From assembly GCA_900556715.1 (NCBI GenBank), contig USPM01000020.1:1-14534 (forward strand): a stretch of 14,534 nucleotides of DNA, written 5' to 3'. This DNA is from an uncultured Megamonas sp. (GTDB lineage: Bacteria > Bacillota_C > Negativicutes > Selenomonadales > Selenomonadaceae). Below, piece after piece: positions 5,828-13,608 of this stretch. The notes below the pieces were generated by a model. That model did not search any database and was not told the origin of the DNA. It worked only from the letters and a program-made list of their open reading frames with translations. A program made the translations under genes and the position numbers. The stretch's first letter is position 1. Every line of letters starts with the position of its first letter.

Positions 5828-7057
5828 ATGGATTATTTATCTATTTTGAAACGACAAAATTTGCAAGATAAAGCGTTAGTAACAGATAAGGATAGTTTTT
5901 CATATGAAGATTTAATAAAGAAAGCCGAGAAAATACGAGAACATATAGATTATACAGATAAATATAAGTTTATTTATGAAGATTTAATTGTAGATCAATT
6001 ATGTACGTTTATTGCTTATAGTGGTACAAATGTAGTGCCAATTATTGCTACGAATGTAAGCAAAAATCAAGATTTTGTTGTAAAGGATATTCCTTTAAAT
6101 GCTTGCATGGGAGTAATGACTTCTGGTTCTACGGGAAAAAGTAAATTATTGTGGAGAAGTTTTAGTAGTTGGGTGGATTTTTTCCCCAAGCAAAATGAAA
6201 TCTTTAATATAGATAAGAATACAGTGATATTTTGCCAAGGAAGTTTGGCTTTCACAGGAAATTTAAATATATATATGAGTGTTTTATTTGTAGGTGGTTC
6301 AATTGTAGCTACTGAAAAATTTGCTCCTAAAACGTGGGTGAATATGATGGAACAAAATAAAGTAAATACAATTTATTTAATACCATCAAAATTATTATTA
6401 TTGCCTAAAATCGTAAGCGATAAAAATGCAAGATTAAAGGCTATAATTAGTGGTTCACAAAGTATGGGAAAATTTCAGGCAGAAGAATTGAAGAAAGTTT
6501 TTCCTAATGTAAAAATAACTTTATATTATGGTGCTAGTGAATTAAATTACATATCATATATTCAAGATGATAATATGACCGAGGATAAAACTTGTATAGG
6601 TAAACCTTTTAAGGAAGTAAAAGTCTTTATTAAAGATGAAGAGATAATGATTGATACACCTTATGGTGTTGAGGGAATACAAAGACCTTTTTCTTTAAAA
6701 GATAGAGGCTATATTGATAAATATGGAAATTTACATTTTTTAGGAAGAAAAGATGATATTTGTAATTTAAATGGTATAAAAATTTCTAAATATAAAATAG
6801 AGAATATATTAAAAGATAAATTATCTTTAGAAGAAGTAGCAATAACCATAATTAATCAGAATAATATAGATATAATGATAGCTGTTGTTGTTAAAGATGA
6901 TTTACCTAAAAAATCGGAGATAATAAATAGATTAAGAGAATATCTTAGTGAATACGAAATACCGAAAAAGTTTATAAAAGTATTAAGTTTGCCTAAAAAT
7001 GAAAGCGGGAAAATAGATAAATTGAAATTAAACGAAATAATTAAAAATAAGATATAA
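5828..7057 (+). CDS. Acyl-CoA synthetase-like adenylating enzyme, YhfT-like
   Basis: A 409-residue member of the ANL superfamily (AMP-forming acyl-CoA synthetases), shorter than the usual 500-550. The core motifs are nevertheless present in order: P-loop MTSGSTGKSK (97-106), YYGASEL (233-239), KDRGYID (291-297) with D292, the hinge region GRKDDICNLNGIKI (306-319), and the C-terminal NESGKID with catalytic Lys395. It should activate a carboxylic acid with ATP and CoA. The N-terminal subdomain is trimmed, which accounts for the short length. A GTG at 5819 is in frame, but it lies inside the Shine-Dalgarno GAGGTGA (5816-5822), so the ATG at 5828 is chosen. It is the last gene of the biotin-linked operon. 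It could make pimeloyl-CoA or another medium-chain acyl-CoA; that part is inference. Confidence 0.85.
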   Translation: MDYLSILKRQNLQDKALVTDKDSFSYEDLIKKAEKIREHIDYTDKYKFIYEDLIVDQLCTFIAYSGTNVVPIIATNVSKNQDFVVKDIPLNACMGVMTSGSTGKSKLLWRSFSSWVDFFPKQNEIFNIDKNTVIFCQGSLAFTGNLNIYMSVLFVGGSIVATEKFAPKTWVNMMEQNKVNTIYLIPSKLLLLPKIVSDKNARLKAIISGSQSMGKFQAEELKKVFPNVKITLYYGASELNYISYIQDDNMTEDKTCIGKPFKEVKVFIKDEEIMIDTPYGVEGIQRPFSLKDRGYIDKYGNLHFLGRKDDICNLNGIKISKYKIENILKDKLSLEEVAITIINQNNIDIMIAVVVKDDLPKKSEIINRLREYLSEYEIPKKFIKVLSLPKNESGKIDKLKLNEIIKNKI

Positions 7058-7100
7058 TGATATAATAATCAGCATAAGTTATAAAAAAAATAGTAAAAAA

Positions 7101-7137
7101 TATGTAAATATGTAAACTTTTTTCTTGACTATGTAAA
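7101..7137 (+). repeat. Three TATGTAAA direct repeats at the ilvE promoter
   Basis: TATGTAAA occurs at 7101-7108, 7109-7116 and 7130-7137. The first two are in tandem and the third begins 21 bases after the second, about two helical turns, within the -35/-10 spacer. They could be contact sites for a regulator of ilvE. The region is very AT-rich, so chance is not excluded. Confidence 0.45.
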
Positions 7138-7153
7138 AGATAAGTTGTACAAT
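7125..7153 (+). promoter_or_regulatory. Promoter of ilvE
   Basis: TTGACT (7125-7130), a 17-base spacer, then TACAAT (7148-7153). Transcription would begin near 7160, giving a short leader of about 24 bases, too short for a T-box or attenuator. The 126-base gap after the acyl-CoA synthetase gene shows no clear terminator, so some read-through from upstream is possible. Confidence 0.8.
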
Positions 7154-7183
7154 GAATACACTATCAATTAGGGAGATGTAATT

Positions 7184-8251
7184 ATGGTTAAATTTGTTGA
7201 AACAAAAACATTAAAAGAAAAAGTTGATGTTTCCACTATCGGTTTTGGAACACATTTTACTGATTATATGTTTGAAATGACTTATGATGAAGGTCAAGGA
7301 TGGCATGATGCTCAGATTGTACCTTATGAAGAAATAAAAGTTAGCCCAGCGAATGCAACACTTCATTATGGTCAAGCAATCTTTGAAGGTATGAAAGCTT
7401 TCCGTCAAGGTAAAGATGTAGTTATTTTCCGTACAAAAGACCATTTAAATCGTTTAAATAATTCAGCTCGTATTCTTGATATTCCACCAATCGATGTTGA
7501 TTTTGTTTATGATGCACTTCATCAATTAATCACTATCGAAAAAGATTGGGTTCCAAATAAAAAAGGTCAAAGTCTTTACATTCGTCCATTCATTTTTGCT
7601 GATGATCCATTCTTAGGTGTTAGCGTATCTAAAAGATATAAATTCTATATCATTCTTTCTCCAGTAGCTGCTTATTATGCACATGGATTTGCTCCAGTAA
7701 AAATCATGGTTGAAGATACATATGTTCGTGCAACAAAAGGTGGTTTAGGTGAAGCAAAAACTCCTGCTAACTATGCAGCAAGTCTTCATGCAGGACTTGA
7801 AGCTCACAAAAATGGTTATGACCAAGTATTGTGGTTAGATGGCGTACATCGTAAATATATCGGTGAAGTTGGTTCTATGAACATTTTATTCAAAATCGAT
7901 GGCAAAATCGTAACTCCTGCTTTAGATGGTACAATCTTAAATGGTGTTACAAGAAGAACTGTACTTGCAGTAGCTAGAGAATGGGGTATGGATGTGGAAG
8001 AACGTCCTATCACTATTGATGAATTAGTAGAAGACTACGAAAATGGTAAATTAGAAGAAGTATTTGGTTCTGGTACAGCAGCTGTAATTTCTCCTGTTGG
8101 CGTACTTGGCTATAAAGATAAAGTAATGACTATCAATGATGGTAAAATTGGACCATTCGCTCAGAAAATGTTCGATTATATCACAGGTCTTCAGAGCGGT
8201 GAAGAAAAAGACGTTCATGGCTTCATTGATAAAGTAACAACTGTAGACTAA
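7184..8251 (+). CDS. ilvE: Branched-chain amino acid aminotransferase
   Basis: A 355-residue PLP-dependent class IV aminotransferase that interconverts Leu, Ile and Val with their 2-oxo acids. It is of the long BCAT type (about 350 residues). The N-terminal FGTHFTDYMF and HYGQAIFEGMKAFR (61-74) are typical. The PLP lysine is K192 in GGLGEAKTPANYAAS, EVGSMNILF is at 228-236, and FGSGTAAVISPVG at 294-306 binds the cofactor phosphate and substrate. AGGGAGATG a few bases before the ATG is a good ribosome-binding site. It stands alone between its own promoter and a strong terminator. Codon use (CGT, ATC, CCA) suggests higher expression than the preceding operon. No ilv or leu biosynthesis genes are adjacent. 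Confidence 0.96.
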   Translation: MVKFVETKTLKEKVDVSTIGFGTHFTDYMFEMTYDEGQGWHDAQIVPYEEIKVSPANATLHYGQAIFEGMKAFRQGKDVVIFRTKDHLNRLNNSARILDIPPIDVDFVYDALHQLITIEKDWVPNKKGQSLYIRPFIFADDPFLGVSVSKRYKFYIILSPVAAYYAHGFAPVKIMVEDTYVRATKGGLGEAKTPANYAASLHAGLEAHKNGYDQVLWLDGVHRKYIGEVGSMNILFKIDGKIVTPALDGTILNGVTRRTVLAVAREWGMDVEERPITIDELVEDYENGKLEEVFGSGTAAVISPVGVLGYKDKVMTINDGKIGPFAQKMFDYITGLQSGEEKDVHGFIDKVTTVD

Positions 8252-8278
8252 TTTAATCAAAGAAATATATTGATAAAG

Positions 8279-8313
8279 AAAAGCTCTCGAGGTTATTTTC
8301 GGGAGCTTTTTTG
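8279..8313 (+). terminator. Rho-independent terminator of ilvE
   Basis: A 12-bp stem with one G-U pair (8279-8290 with 8299-8310, 8-base loop) runs into a TTTTTTGTTT tract, 27 bases after the ilvE stop. Confidence 0.93.
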
Positions 8314-8341
8314 TTTAAAAATTTAAGAGTTCTTACCTTGG

Positions 8342-8371
8342 TTGAAAGGGTTTTTCAGAAAATGTTATAAT
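8342..8371 (+). promoter_or_regulatory. Promoter P1 of the fur operon, with a weak Fur-box-like stretch
   Basis: TTGAAA (8342-8347), 18 bases, then TATAAT (8366-8371) with an upstream TG giving an extended -10. Directly over and after the -10, ATAATCATAAT matches 10 of 11 bases of the inner Fur box. The outer half matches poorly (about 13 of 19 over the whole box). Autoregulation by Fur is possible but weakly supported in such AT-rich DNA. Confidence 0.6.
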
Positions 8372-8387
8372 AATCATAATAAAAACT

Positions 8388-8416
8388 TTGTAATATAAGT
8401 ATATTTTTGCTAAAAT
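8388..8416 (+). promoter_or_regulatory. Possible second promoter P2 of the fur operon
   Basis: TTGTAA (8388-8393), 17 bases, then TAAAAT (8411-8416). Spacing is ideal and each box is close to consensus. The start would be near 8423, about 35 bases before the fur start codon. Confidence 0.5.
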
Positions 8417-8457
8417 ATATATATTTGAAACTAACAGAGATTAAAGGAGGGTTTTTA

Positions 8458-8922
8458 GTGCCTGTAAAAATAACTATGGAGGATTTAAAGCAAAAATTAG
8501 CGGGTCCTCAATATAAATTAACTCCTCAAAGAAAAATTGTATTACAGATATTTTTAGATAGACCAAGTCAGCATTTAAGTGCAGAAGATGTGCATTTTAT
8601 TTTGAAAGAGCAAAAATGTGAAATTGGCTTAGCGACAGTATATCGTAGTTTAGAATTATTAAGTGATTTAAATATTTTAAATTACCTTGATTTTGGTGAT
8701 GGTTGTCGTCGCTATGAGTTAAATGATGCAAGTCCTAATGAGCATCAACATCATCATTTGATTTGCGTTGAATGTGGTAAAGTCTTAGAATTTACAGATG
8801 ATTTATTGGGTAATCTTGAACAAAAAATAGAAGATAAATGTAATTTTAAGATTGTAGATCATCAGTTGAAATTCTTTGGTTATTGTGAAGAATGTCAGAA
8901 AAAGCGTGAAGTGAAATCGTGA
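8458..8922 (+). CDS. fur: Ferric uptake regulator family protein, Fur
   Basis: A 154-residue metal-dependent repressor. The winged-helix domain contains LTPQRKIVLQIF (21-32), HLSAEDV (39-45) and the recognition segment EIGLATVYRSLELL (55-68). The hinge is NYLDFGDGCRRYEL (75-88). The metal-binding dimer domain has HQHHHLICVECG (96-107) and FGYCEEC (140-146), giving the two CxxC pairs of the structural zinc site. The wording is closer to Bacillus Fur than to PerR or Zur as I recall them, so iron sensing is most likely. An open frame reaches back to a TTG at 8407, but AAAGGAGG at 8443-8450 lies seven bases before the GTG at 8458, which is taken as the start. The stop overlaps hemZ (GTGA), so the two are co-translated. 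PerR-type peroxide sensing remains an alternative. Confidence 0.9.
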   Translation: MPVKITMEDLKQKLAGPQYKLTPQRKIVLQIFLDRPSQHLSAEDVHFILKEQKCEIGLATVYRSLELLSDLNILNYLDFGDGCRRYELNDASPNEHQHHHLICVECGKVLEFTDDLLGNLEQKIEDKCNFKIVDHQLKFFGYCEECQKKREVKS

Positions 8923-10409
8923 AGATAAAAGATTTTTATTTAAATAGTACAAAAGAAATTATTGTAAAAATAGTAAAAGAAATTCTAGTATTATTTAAAG
9001 TTGATATTGATAATGCAAAAGATGCTATTTTTGATTATGATGAATTAAAAATAGAAAATAATACAGATGATGTAGCTTTAAATGGCGTAAAAACAGTTTT
9101 GACTTTGCGAAAAGATGACAAAATATGGACTTATACAAGACAAAGTTTTTTACATGAAGATGAAAGTCTAAAAGCAGGGACTAATCGTTTAATTAAATTA
9201 AATTTATATCATATCTTCTGTGAAGATTTACAGGCCAAAACAGCTCCTTGGGGAATTCTTCATGGGGTTAGACCAACAAAAATAGTACATCGCTTGATGG
9301 AGCAAGGATTAGACCGTCAAGGTTTAATAAAGCGTTTGCAAGATGATTATGAAGTGCAATTAGATAAAGCAAATTTAATTACAGATATTGCTTATTTACA
9401 ATTGCCTTTTTTAGCTAAAGCAAATGATCCTAAATTAATCAGTGTATATGTTGGCATACCATTTTGCCCATCTCGTTGTCTGTATTGTTCATTTCCATCT
9501 AGTATATTGCCAAGTAGTGAAGTGACTCGTAAGTATTTACAAACTTTAAATTATGAGATTGCTAAAATTAAGGCATTAATTGAACAATATGAATTTAAAG
9601 TTCAAAGTATTTATATAGGTGGGGGCACTCCTACAAGTTTAAATGAAAATGATTTTGATGATTTATTATCATTAGTATCTAAATCATTTAAAGGCGATTA
9701 TGTTGAAGAGTTCACTGTGGAAGCAGGTAGACCTGATTCTTTGAGTCTGGAAAAGGCAAAATCCATAGTGAAATACGGTGCAGATAGAGTTAGTGTAAAT
9801 CCACAGACAATGCAAGATAGAACATTGACTTTGATTGGCAGAAAACATACTTCAGCAGATATTTTGCGTGCGTTTAAACAGGTTAGACAAGCTGGTATAA
9901 AGCATGTGAATACTGATTTAATCATTGGACTTCCTGGAGAAGATACAAAAGATGCTCAAGATACGATTAATAAAGTAATTGATTTAGCTCCAGATGATAT
10001 AACATTGCATGCATTGGCTTTGAAAAAGGGTTCAGAGCTAAAACTCATAAGAGATAATATTGTTTTGCCTGATGATGAAACGGTTCAAGCTATGGCTAAA
10101 ATAATGACAACTGCTATTGATGAATATGGTTTGATACCTTATTATATTTATCGTCAAGGATATATGAGTGGTCAATTAGAAAATGTAGGCTATAGTAAAA
10201 AAGGACAAGAAGGCATATATAATATTCAAATAATGGGTGAACGTCAGACTATCTTAGGTGTTGGCGGTGCAGCAACTAGTAAGATTACTTATCCAGGAAA
10301 AAGATTACAAACATCTTTTAATGCAAAAGATTTGTATACTTATTTAAATAGTATAGATAAATATATTGACCGCCGAGCAATGCTTTTAAAAGAAGCTTAT
10401 GGCGACTAA
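8919..10409 (+). CDS. hemZ: HemZ-type radical SAM protein, coproporphyrinogen III dehydrogenase-like
   Basis: A 496-residue radical S-adenosylmethionine protein matching the length of B. subtilis HemZ (about 500). The N-terminal region carries the HemZ-typical APWGILHGVRPTKIVHRLMEQG (109-130). The 4Fe-4S cluster motif CxxxCxxC is C183, C187 and C190 in PFCPSRCLYCSF, followed by GGGTPTSL (234-241) and TVEAGRPDSL (266-275). The family includes oxygen-independent coproporphyrinogen oxidases of heme synthesis, but several relatives have other or unknown roles, so heme formation is likely rather than certain. It starts with GTG overlapping the fur stop by four bases, and no strong Shine-Dalgarno is seen, which indicates translational coupling. 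Placement after fur ties it to iron status. hisS follows after 24 bases. Confidence 0.9.
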   Translation: MKIKDFYLNSTKEIIVKIVKEILVLFKVDIDNAKDAIFDYDELKIENNTDDVALNGVKTVLTLRKDDKIWTYTRQSFLHEDESLKAGTNRLIKLNLYHIFCEDLQAKTAPWGILHGVRPTKIVHRLMEQGLDRQGLIKRLQDDYEVQLDKANLITDIAYLQLPFLAKANDPKLISVYVGIPFCPSRCLYCSFPSSILPSSEVTRKYLQTLNYEIAKIKALIEQYEFKVQSIYIGGGTPTSLNENDFDDLLSLVSKSFKGDYVEEFTVEAGRPDSLSLEKAKSIVKYGADRVSVNPQTMQDRTLTLIGRKHTSADILRAFKQVRQAGIKHVNTDLIIGLPGEDTKDAQDTINKVIDLAPDDITLHALALKKGSELKLIRDNIVLPDDETVQAMAKIMTTAIDEYGLIPYYIYRQGYMSGQLENVGYSKKGQEGIYNIQIMGERQTILGVGGAATSKITYPGKRLQTSFNAKDLYTYLNSIDKYIDRRAMLLKEAYGD

Positions 10410-10433
10410 AATTATGTAGAGGTGATATTTTAT

Positions 10434-11696
10434 ATGTTGACAAAAGCTCCTCGTGGAACAAAAGACATACTCCCTGATAAAGTAGGAAATTGGTTATATC
10501 TTGAAAATTTAATCAGAAAATTATGTGGTCAATATGGCTACCGTGAAATCAGAACACCTATTTTTGAACATACTGAATTATTTCAGCGTGGTATAGGTGA
10601 AACTACTGATGTTGTAGAAAAAGAAATGTATACATTCACAGATAGAGGTAATAGAAGTATTACTCTTCGTCCTGAAAATACAGCAGCAGCAGTACGTTCT
10701 TATTTAGAAAATAAATTATATGCAGATACAAATTTATGCAAATTATTCTACATTGGTTCAATGTTTAGATATGACCGCCCACAAGCTGGTCGTTATCGTG
10801 AATTTCATCAATTTGGTGTAGAAGCTTTAGGTGAAGCAAATCCAGCTGTTGATGCAGAAATCATTTCTTTAGCTGTACAGTTCCTAAAAGATTTAGGGCT
10901 TAAAGATATAAAATTATTATTAAACTCTGTAGGTTGTCCAAAATGTAGACCTGTATATCGTCAAAAATTACAAGAGTTTTTCAAACCTGTAATCAATGAG
11001 ATGTGTGATGATTGTAAATCTCGTTATGATAGAAATCCAATGCGTCTTTTAGATTGCAAAAACGAAAGATGTAAAGAACTTGCTGAAAATGCTCCTGCTA
11101 TTACTGATTGTCTTTGTGATGAATGTAGCGACCATTTCCATAAAGTACAGGAATTTTTGACAGCTGCAGGTATTGAATTTGAATTAGATCCAGGTCTTGT
11201 ACGTGGCCTTGATTACTATACTAAAACTGCATTTGAATTAAAATATGTACCACTTGGTGCTCAATCTGCCGTTTTAGGTGGTGGCCGTTATGATGGTCTT
11301 ATTGAAGAATGTGGCGGAAAATCTACACCTGCTGTAGGTTTTGCTACAGGTCTTGAAAGAGTATTACTCGCTCTTGAAATGCAAAATTTATTACCTGAAA
11401 CTAATTATGATACAGATGTATTTATTGTAGCTTTAGGTGATACTGTACAGGCAAAAGCATTTGAAATTTTAGCTAATTTGCGTAGAGCTGGATTTAAAGC
11501 TGCTATGGACTTTGCAGGACGTAGTATGAAAGCTCAAATGAAACAAGCAAATAAAGCAAATGCAAAATTCACTATTATCTTAGGTGAAGATGAATTGCAA
11601 GCAAATTCTGTTGTACTTAAAAATATGAATGAAAGTACACAAGAAACAATCTCTATAGATGAATTGCTTAATAAACTCACTACATTAACAAAATAA
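10434..11696 (+). CDS. hisS: Histidyl-tRNA synthetase
   Basis: A 420-residue class II aminoacyl-tRNA synthetase that charges tRNA-His. It begins MLTKAPRGTKDILP, as is usual. Motif 2 is FRYDRPQAGRYREFHQ (111-126), the histidine-specific loop LVRGLDYYT is at 255-263, and motif 3 AVGFATGLERVLLAL is at 300-314. The anticodon-binding domain occupies roughly 328-420. A Cys-rich insertion (CPKC, CDDC, CKNERC, CLCDEC; 168-231) resembles zinc-ribbon-like inserts seen in many bacterial HisRS. An in-frame GTG at 10422 lies within the Shine-Dalgarno AGAGGTGA (10418-10425), so the ATG at 10434 is the start. It lies between hemZ (24-base gap) and aspS (22-base gap). No T-box leader precedes it, unlike the hisS-aspS pair of Bacillus. 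Confidence 0.97.
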   Translation: MLTKAPRGTKDILPDKVGNWLYLENLIRKLCGQYGYREIRTPIFEHTELFQRGIGETTDVVEKEMYTFTDRGNRSITLRPENTAAAVRSYLENKLYADTNLCKLFYIGSMFRYDRPQAGRYREFHQFGVEALGEANPAVDAEIISLAVQFLKDLGLKDIKLLLNSVGCPKCRPVYRQKLQEFFKPVINEMCDDCKSRYDRNPMRLLDCKNERCKELAENAPAITDCLCDECSDHFHKVQEFLTAAGIEFELDPGLVRGLDYYTKTAFELKYVPLGAQSAVLGGGRYDGLIEECGGKSTPAVGFATGLERVLLALEMQNLLPETNYDTDVFIVALGDTVQAKAFEILANLRRAGFKAAMDFAGRSMKAQMKQANKANAKFTIILGEDELQANSVVLKNMNESTQETISIDELLNKLTTLTK

Positions 11697-11718
11697 TTAT
11701 TGAGGTGGAATTAGTAAA

Positions 11719-13521
11719 ATGGAAACAATGGAAGGTATGAAAAGAACTCACCATTGTGGTGAACTTCGTGCCACAAACGAAGGTCAAGAAGTAGTATTAT
11801 GCGGTTGGGTATCTCACCGTCGTGACCATGGTGGACTTATTTTTATTGATTTACGTGATAGAAGTGGCCTTGTTCAGCTCGTTTTTGCTGAAGATAAAAT
11901 TGGTGCAGACCAATTTCCAAAAGCAGAATCCCTTCGTTCTGAATTCGTAGTAGCTGTACGTGGTAAAGTTTCTTTACGTGATAAAGAAACAATAAATCCA
12001 AATATGGAAACTGGCGAAATTGAAATTTATGCTGAAGAATTACGTATTTTAAATAAAGCATTGACTCCTCCATTCTATATTCAAGATGGTATTGATGTTG
12101 ATGAAAACGTTCGTTTAAAATATCGTTATTTAGACCTTCGCCGTCCTGAAATGCAGAAAAATATTATGCTTCGTCATCGCGTTACAAAATTAATGCGTGA
12201 TTACTTTGATGAACATGGTTTCTTAGAAATTGAAACACCAATGCTTACAAAGAGTACTCCAGAAGGTGCACGTGACTATTTAGTTCCTAGCCGTGTAAAT
12301 CCTGGTAAATTCTATGCATTACCACAATCTCCACAGATTTTCAAACAGTTATTAATGGTAGCTGGCTATGAAAAATATTTCCAAATCGTACGTTGCTTCC
12401 GTGATGAAGACTTACGTGCTGACCGTCAGCCAGAATTCACTCAGCTCGATATTGAAATGTCCTTCGTTGACCAAGATTATATCTTAAACTTAATGGAAGG
12501 CTTAGTATCCGGTTTATTTGAAAAAACTATCGGCGAAAAAGTACAGACTCCATTCTTACGTATGACTTGGGACGAAGCTATGGAAAGATATGGTTCCGAT
12601 AAACCAGATATTCGTTTTGGCATGGAACTCATGGATATTTCCGAATACGTTAAAGGCTCTGACTTTAAAGTATTTAAATCTGTACTTGATAATGGCGGAC
12701 AGGTTAAAGTTATCAAAGTTGATGGCTATGCAAATATTCCTCGCCGTGAACTTGATGGTCTTGTAGAATATGCTCAAAGATATGGTGCAAAAGGTTTAGC
12801 ATGGATTCAGTACACTGAAACAGAAATCAAATCTCCATTCAAAAAATTCTACAGTGAAGAAACATTCCAGAAAATCAAAGAAGCAACTAATGCTCAGACA
12901 GGCGACTTATTACTCGTAGTTGCAGATAAACCACTTGTAGTAGCTCAAGCTCTTGGCGAATTACGTCTTGAAATGGGCCGTCGTCGTGGTCTTATCAATG
13001 AAAACGAATATAAATTCCTCTGGGTTGTTGACTTCCCTATGTTCGAATATGATGAAGAAAACAAACGTTGGAAAGCAATGCATCATCCATTCACTGCACC
13101 ACGTGATGAAGATGTACAATATCTCATTTCTGATCCTGGTCGCGTAAAAGCAAAAGCATATGATATGGTATTAAATGGTGTAGAAATCGGTGGCGGTAGC
13201 CTTCGTATTTACAATAGCGATACTCAAGAAAAAGTATTTGAAGCAATCGGCTTAACTCCAGAACAAGCTCATGAAAAATTCGGCTTTATGCTTGATGCCT
13301 TCAAATATGGTACTCCTCCACATGGTGGACTTGCATTTGGTCTTGACCGTATGGTTATGCTCATGGCTAAACGTAATTCTATTCGTGATGTTATTCCATT
13401 CCCTAAAACTCAAAGTGCTGGTTGCTTGATGACACAAGCTCCTTCTGAAGTTGATGCAAAACAGTTACGTGAACTTTCTATTCGTACTGCTGTAGCTCCT
13501 AAGAAAAAAGCTGAAAACTAA
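11719..13521 (+). CDS. aspS: Aspartyl-tRNA synthetase, bacterial type
   Basis: A 600-residue class II synthetase of the bacterial type. It has an N-terminal OB-fold anticodon domain (about 20-115), a catalytic core, and an inserted GAD domain in the middle (about 290-420). Visible catalytic elements are QSPQ (203-206), motif 2 RCFRDEDLRADRQPEFTQ (225-242), and motif 3 FGLDR (540-544). In the anticodon domain RRDHGG (34-39) has His37 where E. coli has Leu30; His here is a mark of non-discriminating enzymes that also charge tRNA-Asn. The second marker position holds Glu90, neither the Gly nor the Lys expected, so specificity stays open. TGAGGTGG precedes the ATG at 11719; later in-frame ATGs at 11728 and 11737 are too far from it. 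It ends the fur-hemZ-hisS-aspS unit. Confidence 0.97.
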   Translation: METMEGMKRTHHCGELRATNEGQEVVLCGWVSHRRDHGGLIFIDLRDRSGLVQLVFAEDKIGADQFPKAESLRSEFVVAVRGKVSLRDKETINPNMETGEIEIYAEELRILNKALTPPFYIQDGIDVDENVRLKYRYLDLRRPEMQKNIMLRHRVTKLMRDYFDEHGFLEIETPMLTKSTPEGARDYLVPSRVNPGKFYALPQSPQIFKQLLMVAGYEKYFQIVRCFRDEDLRADRQPEFTQLDIEMSFVDQDYILNLMEGLVSGLFEKTIGEKVQTPFLRMTWDEAMERYGSDKPDIRFGMELMDISEYVKGSDFKVFKSVLDNGGQVKVIKVDGYANIPRRELDGLVEYAQRYGAKGLAWIQYTETEIKSPFKKFYSEETFQKIKEATNAQTGDLLLVVADKPLVVAQALGELRLEMGRRRGLINENEYKFLWVVDFPMFEYDEENKRWKAMHHPFTAPRDEDVQYLISDPGRVKAKAYDMVLNGVEIGGGSLRIYNSDTQEKVFEAIGLTPEQAHEKFGFMLDAFKYGTPPHGGLAFGLDRMVMLMAKRNSIRDVIPFPKTQSAGCLMTQAPSEVDAKQLRELSIRTAVAPKKKAEN

Positions 13522-13576
13522 TTAGATAAATTAAAAAGAATGAATAATTTTAGCGATTAGCGAATTATTTATGATT

Positions 13577-13608
13577 AAAGAACAGACAATTTTGGTCTGT
13601 TCTTTTTT
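13577..13608 (+). terminator. Rho-independent terminator after aspS
   Basis: An 11-bp perfect stem (13577-13587 with 13595-13605, 7-base loop) is followed by a T tract to 13608. It ends the fur-to-aspS transcript, 44 bases before the next start codon. I see no convincing promoter in the short space left before the YitT gene, which may rely on a weak one (for example TATTAT at 13625-13630) or on read-through. Confidence 0.92.

Noticed and set aside
7058..7124. Terminator after the biotin-linked operon
   Set aside because: The region is A-rich and has T runs, but I found no stable GC-containing stem, so no terminator is called.
8407..8457. N-terminal extension of Fur from a TTG codon
   Set aside because: No ribosome-binding site precedes the TTG, it overlaps a probable promoter, and the family does not need the extra 17 residues. 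The GTG at 8458 has an ideal Shine-Dalgarno.
10422..10433. GTG start for hisS
   Set aside because: It lies inside the Shine-Dalgarno of the ATG at 10434, and HisRS proteins normally begin at the MLTKAPRGTKD equivalent.
11697..11718. T-box or other leader between hisS and aspS or before hisS
   Set aside because: The gaps are only 22 and 24 bases, with no room for an antiterminator structure.
12953..13147. Small plus-strand open frame of 64 codons inside aspS
   Set aside because: It is an out-of-frame shadow of a well-conserved gene, with no ribosome-binding site or recognisable domain. The other short overlapping frames on both strands were dropped for the same reason.
13543..13569. Inverted repeat AATAATT/AATTATT just after aspS
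   Set aside because: Seven A-U pairs around a 13-base loop would be too weak to act as a terminator, and a strong one follows directly.
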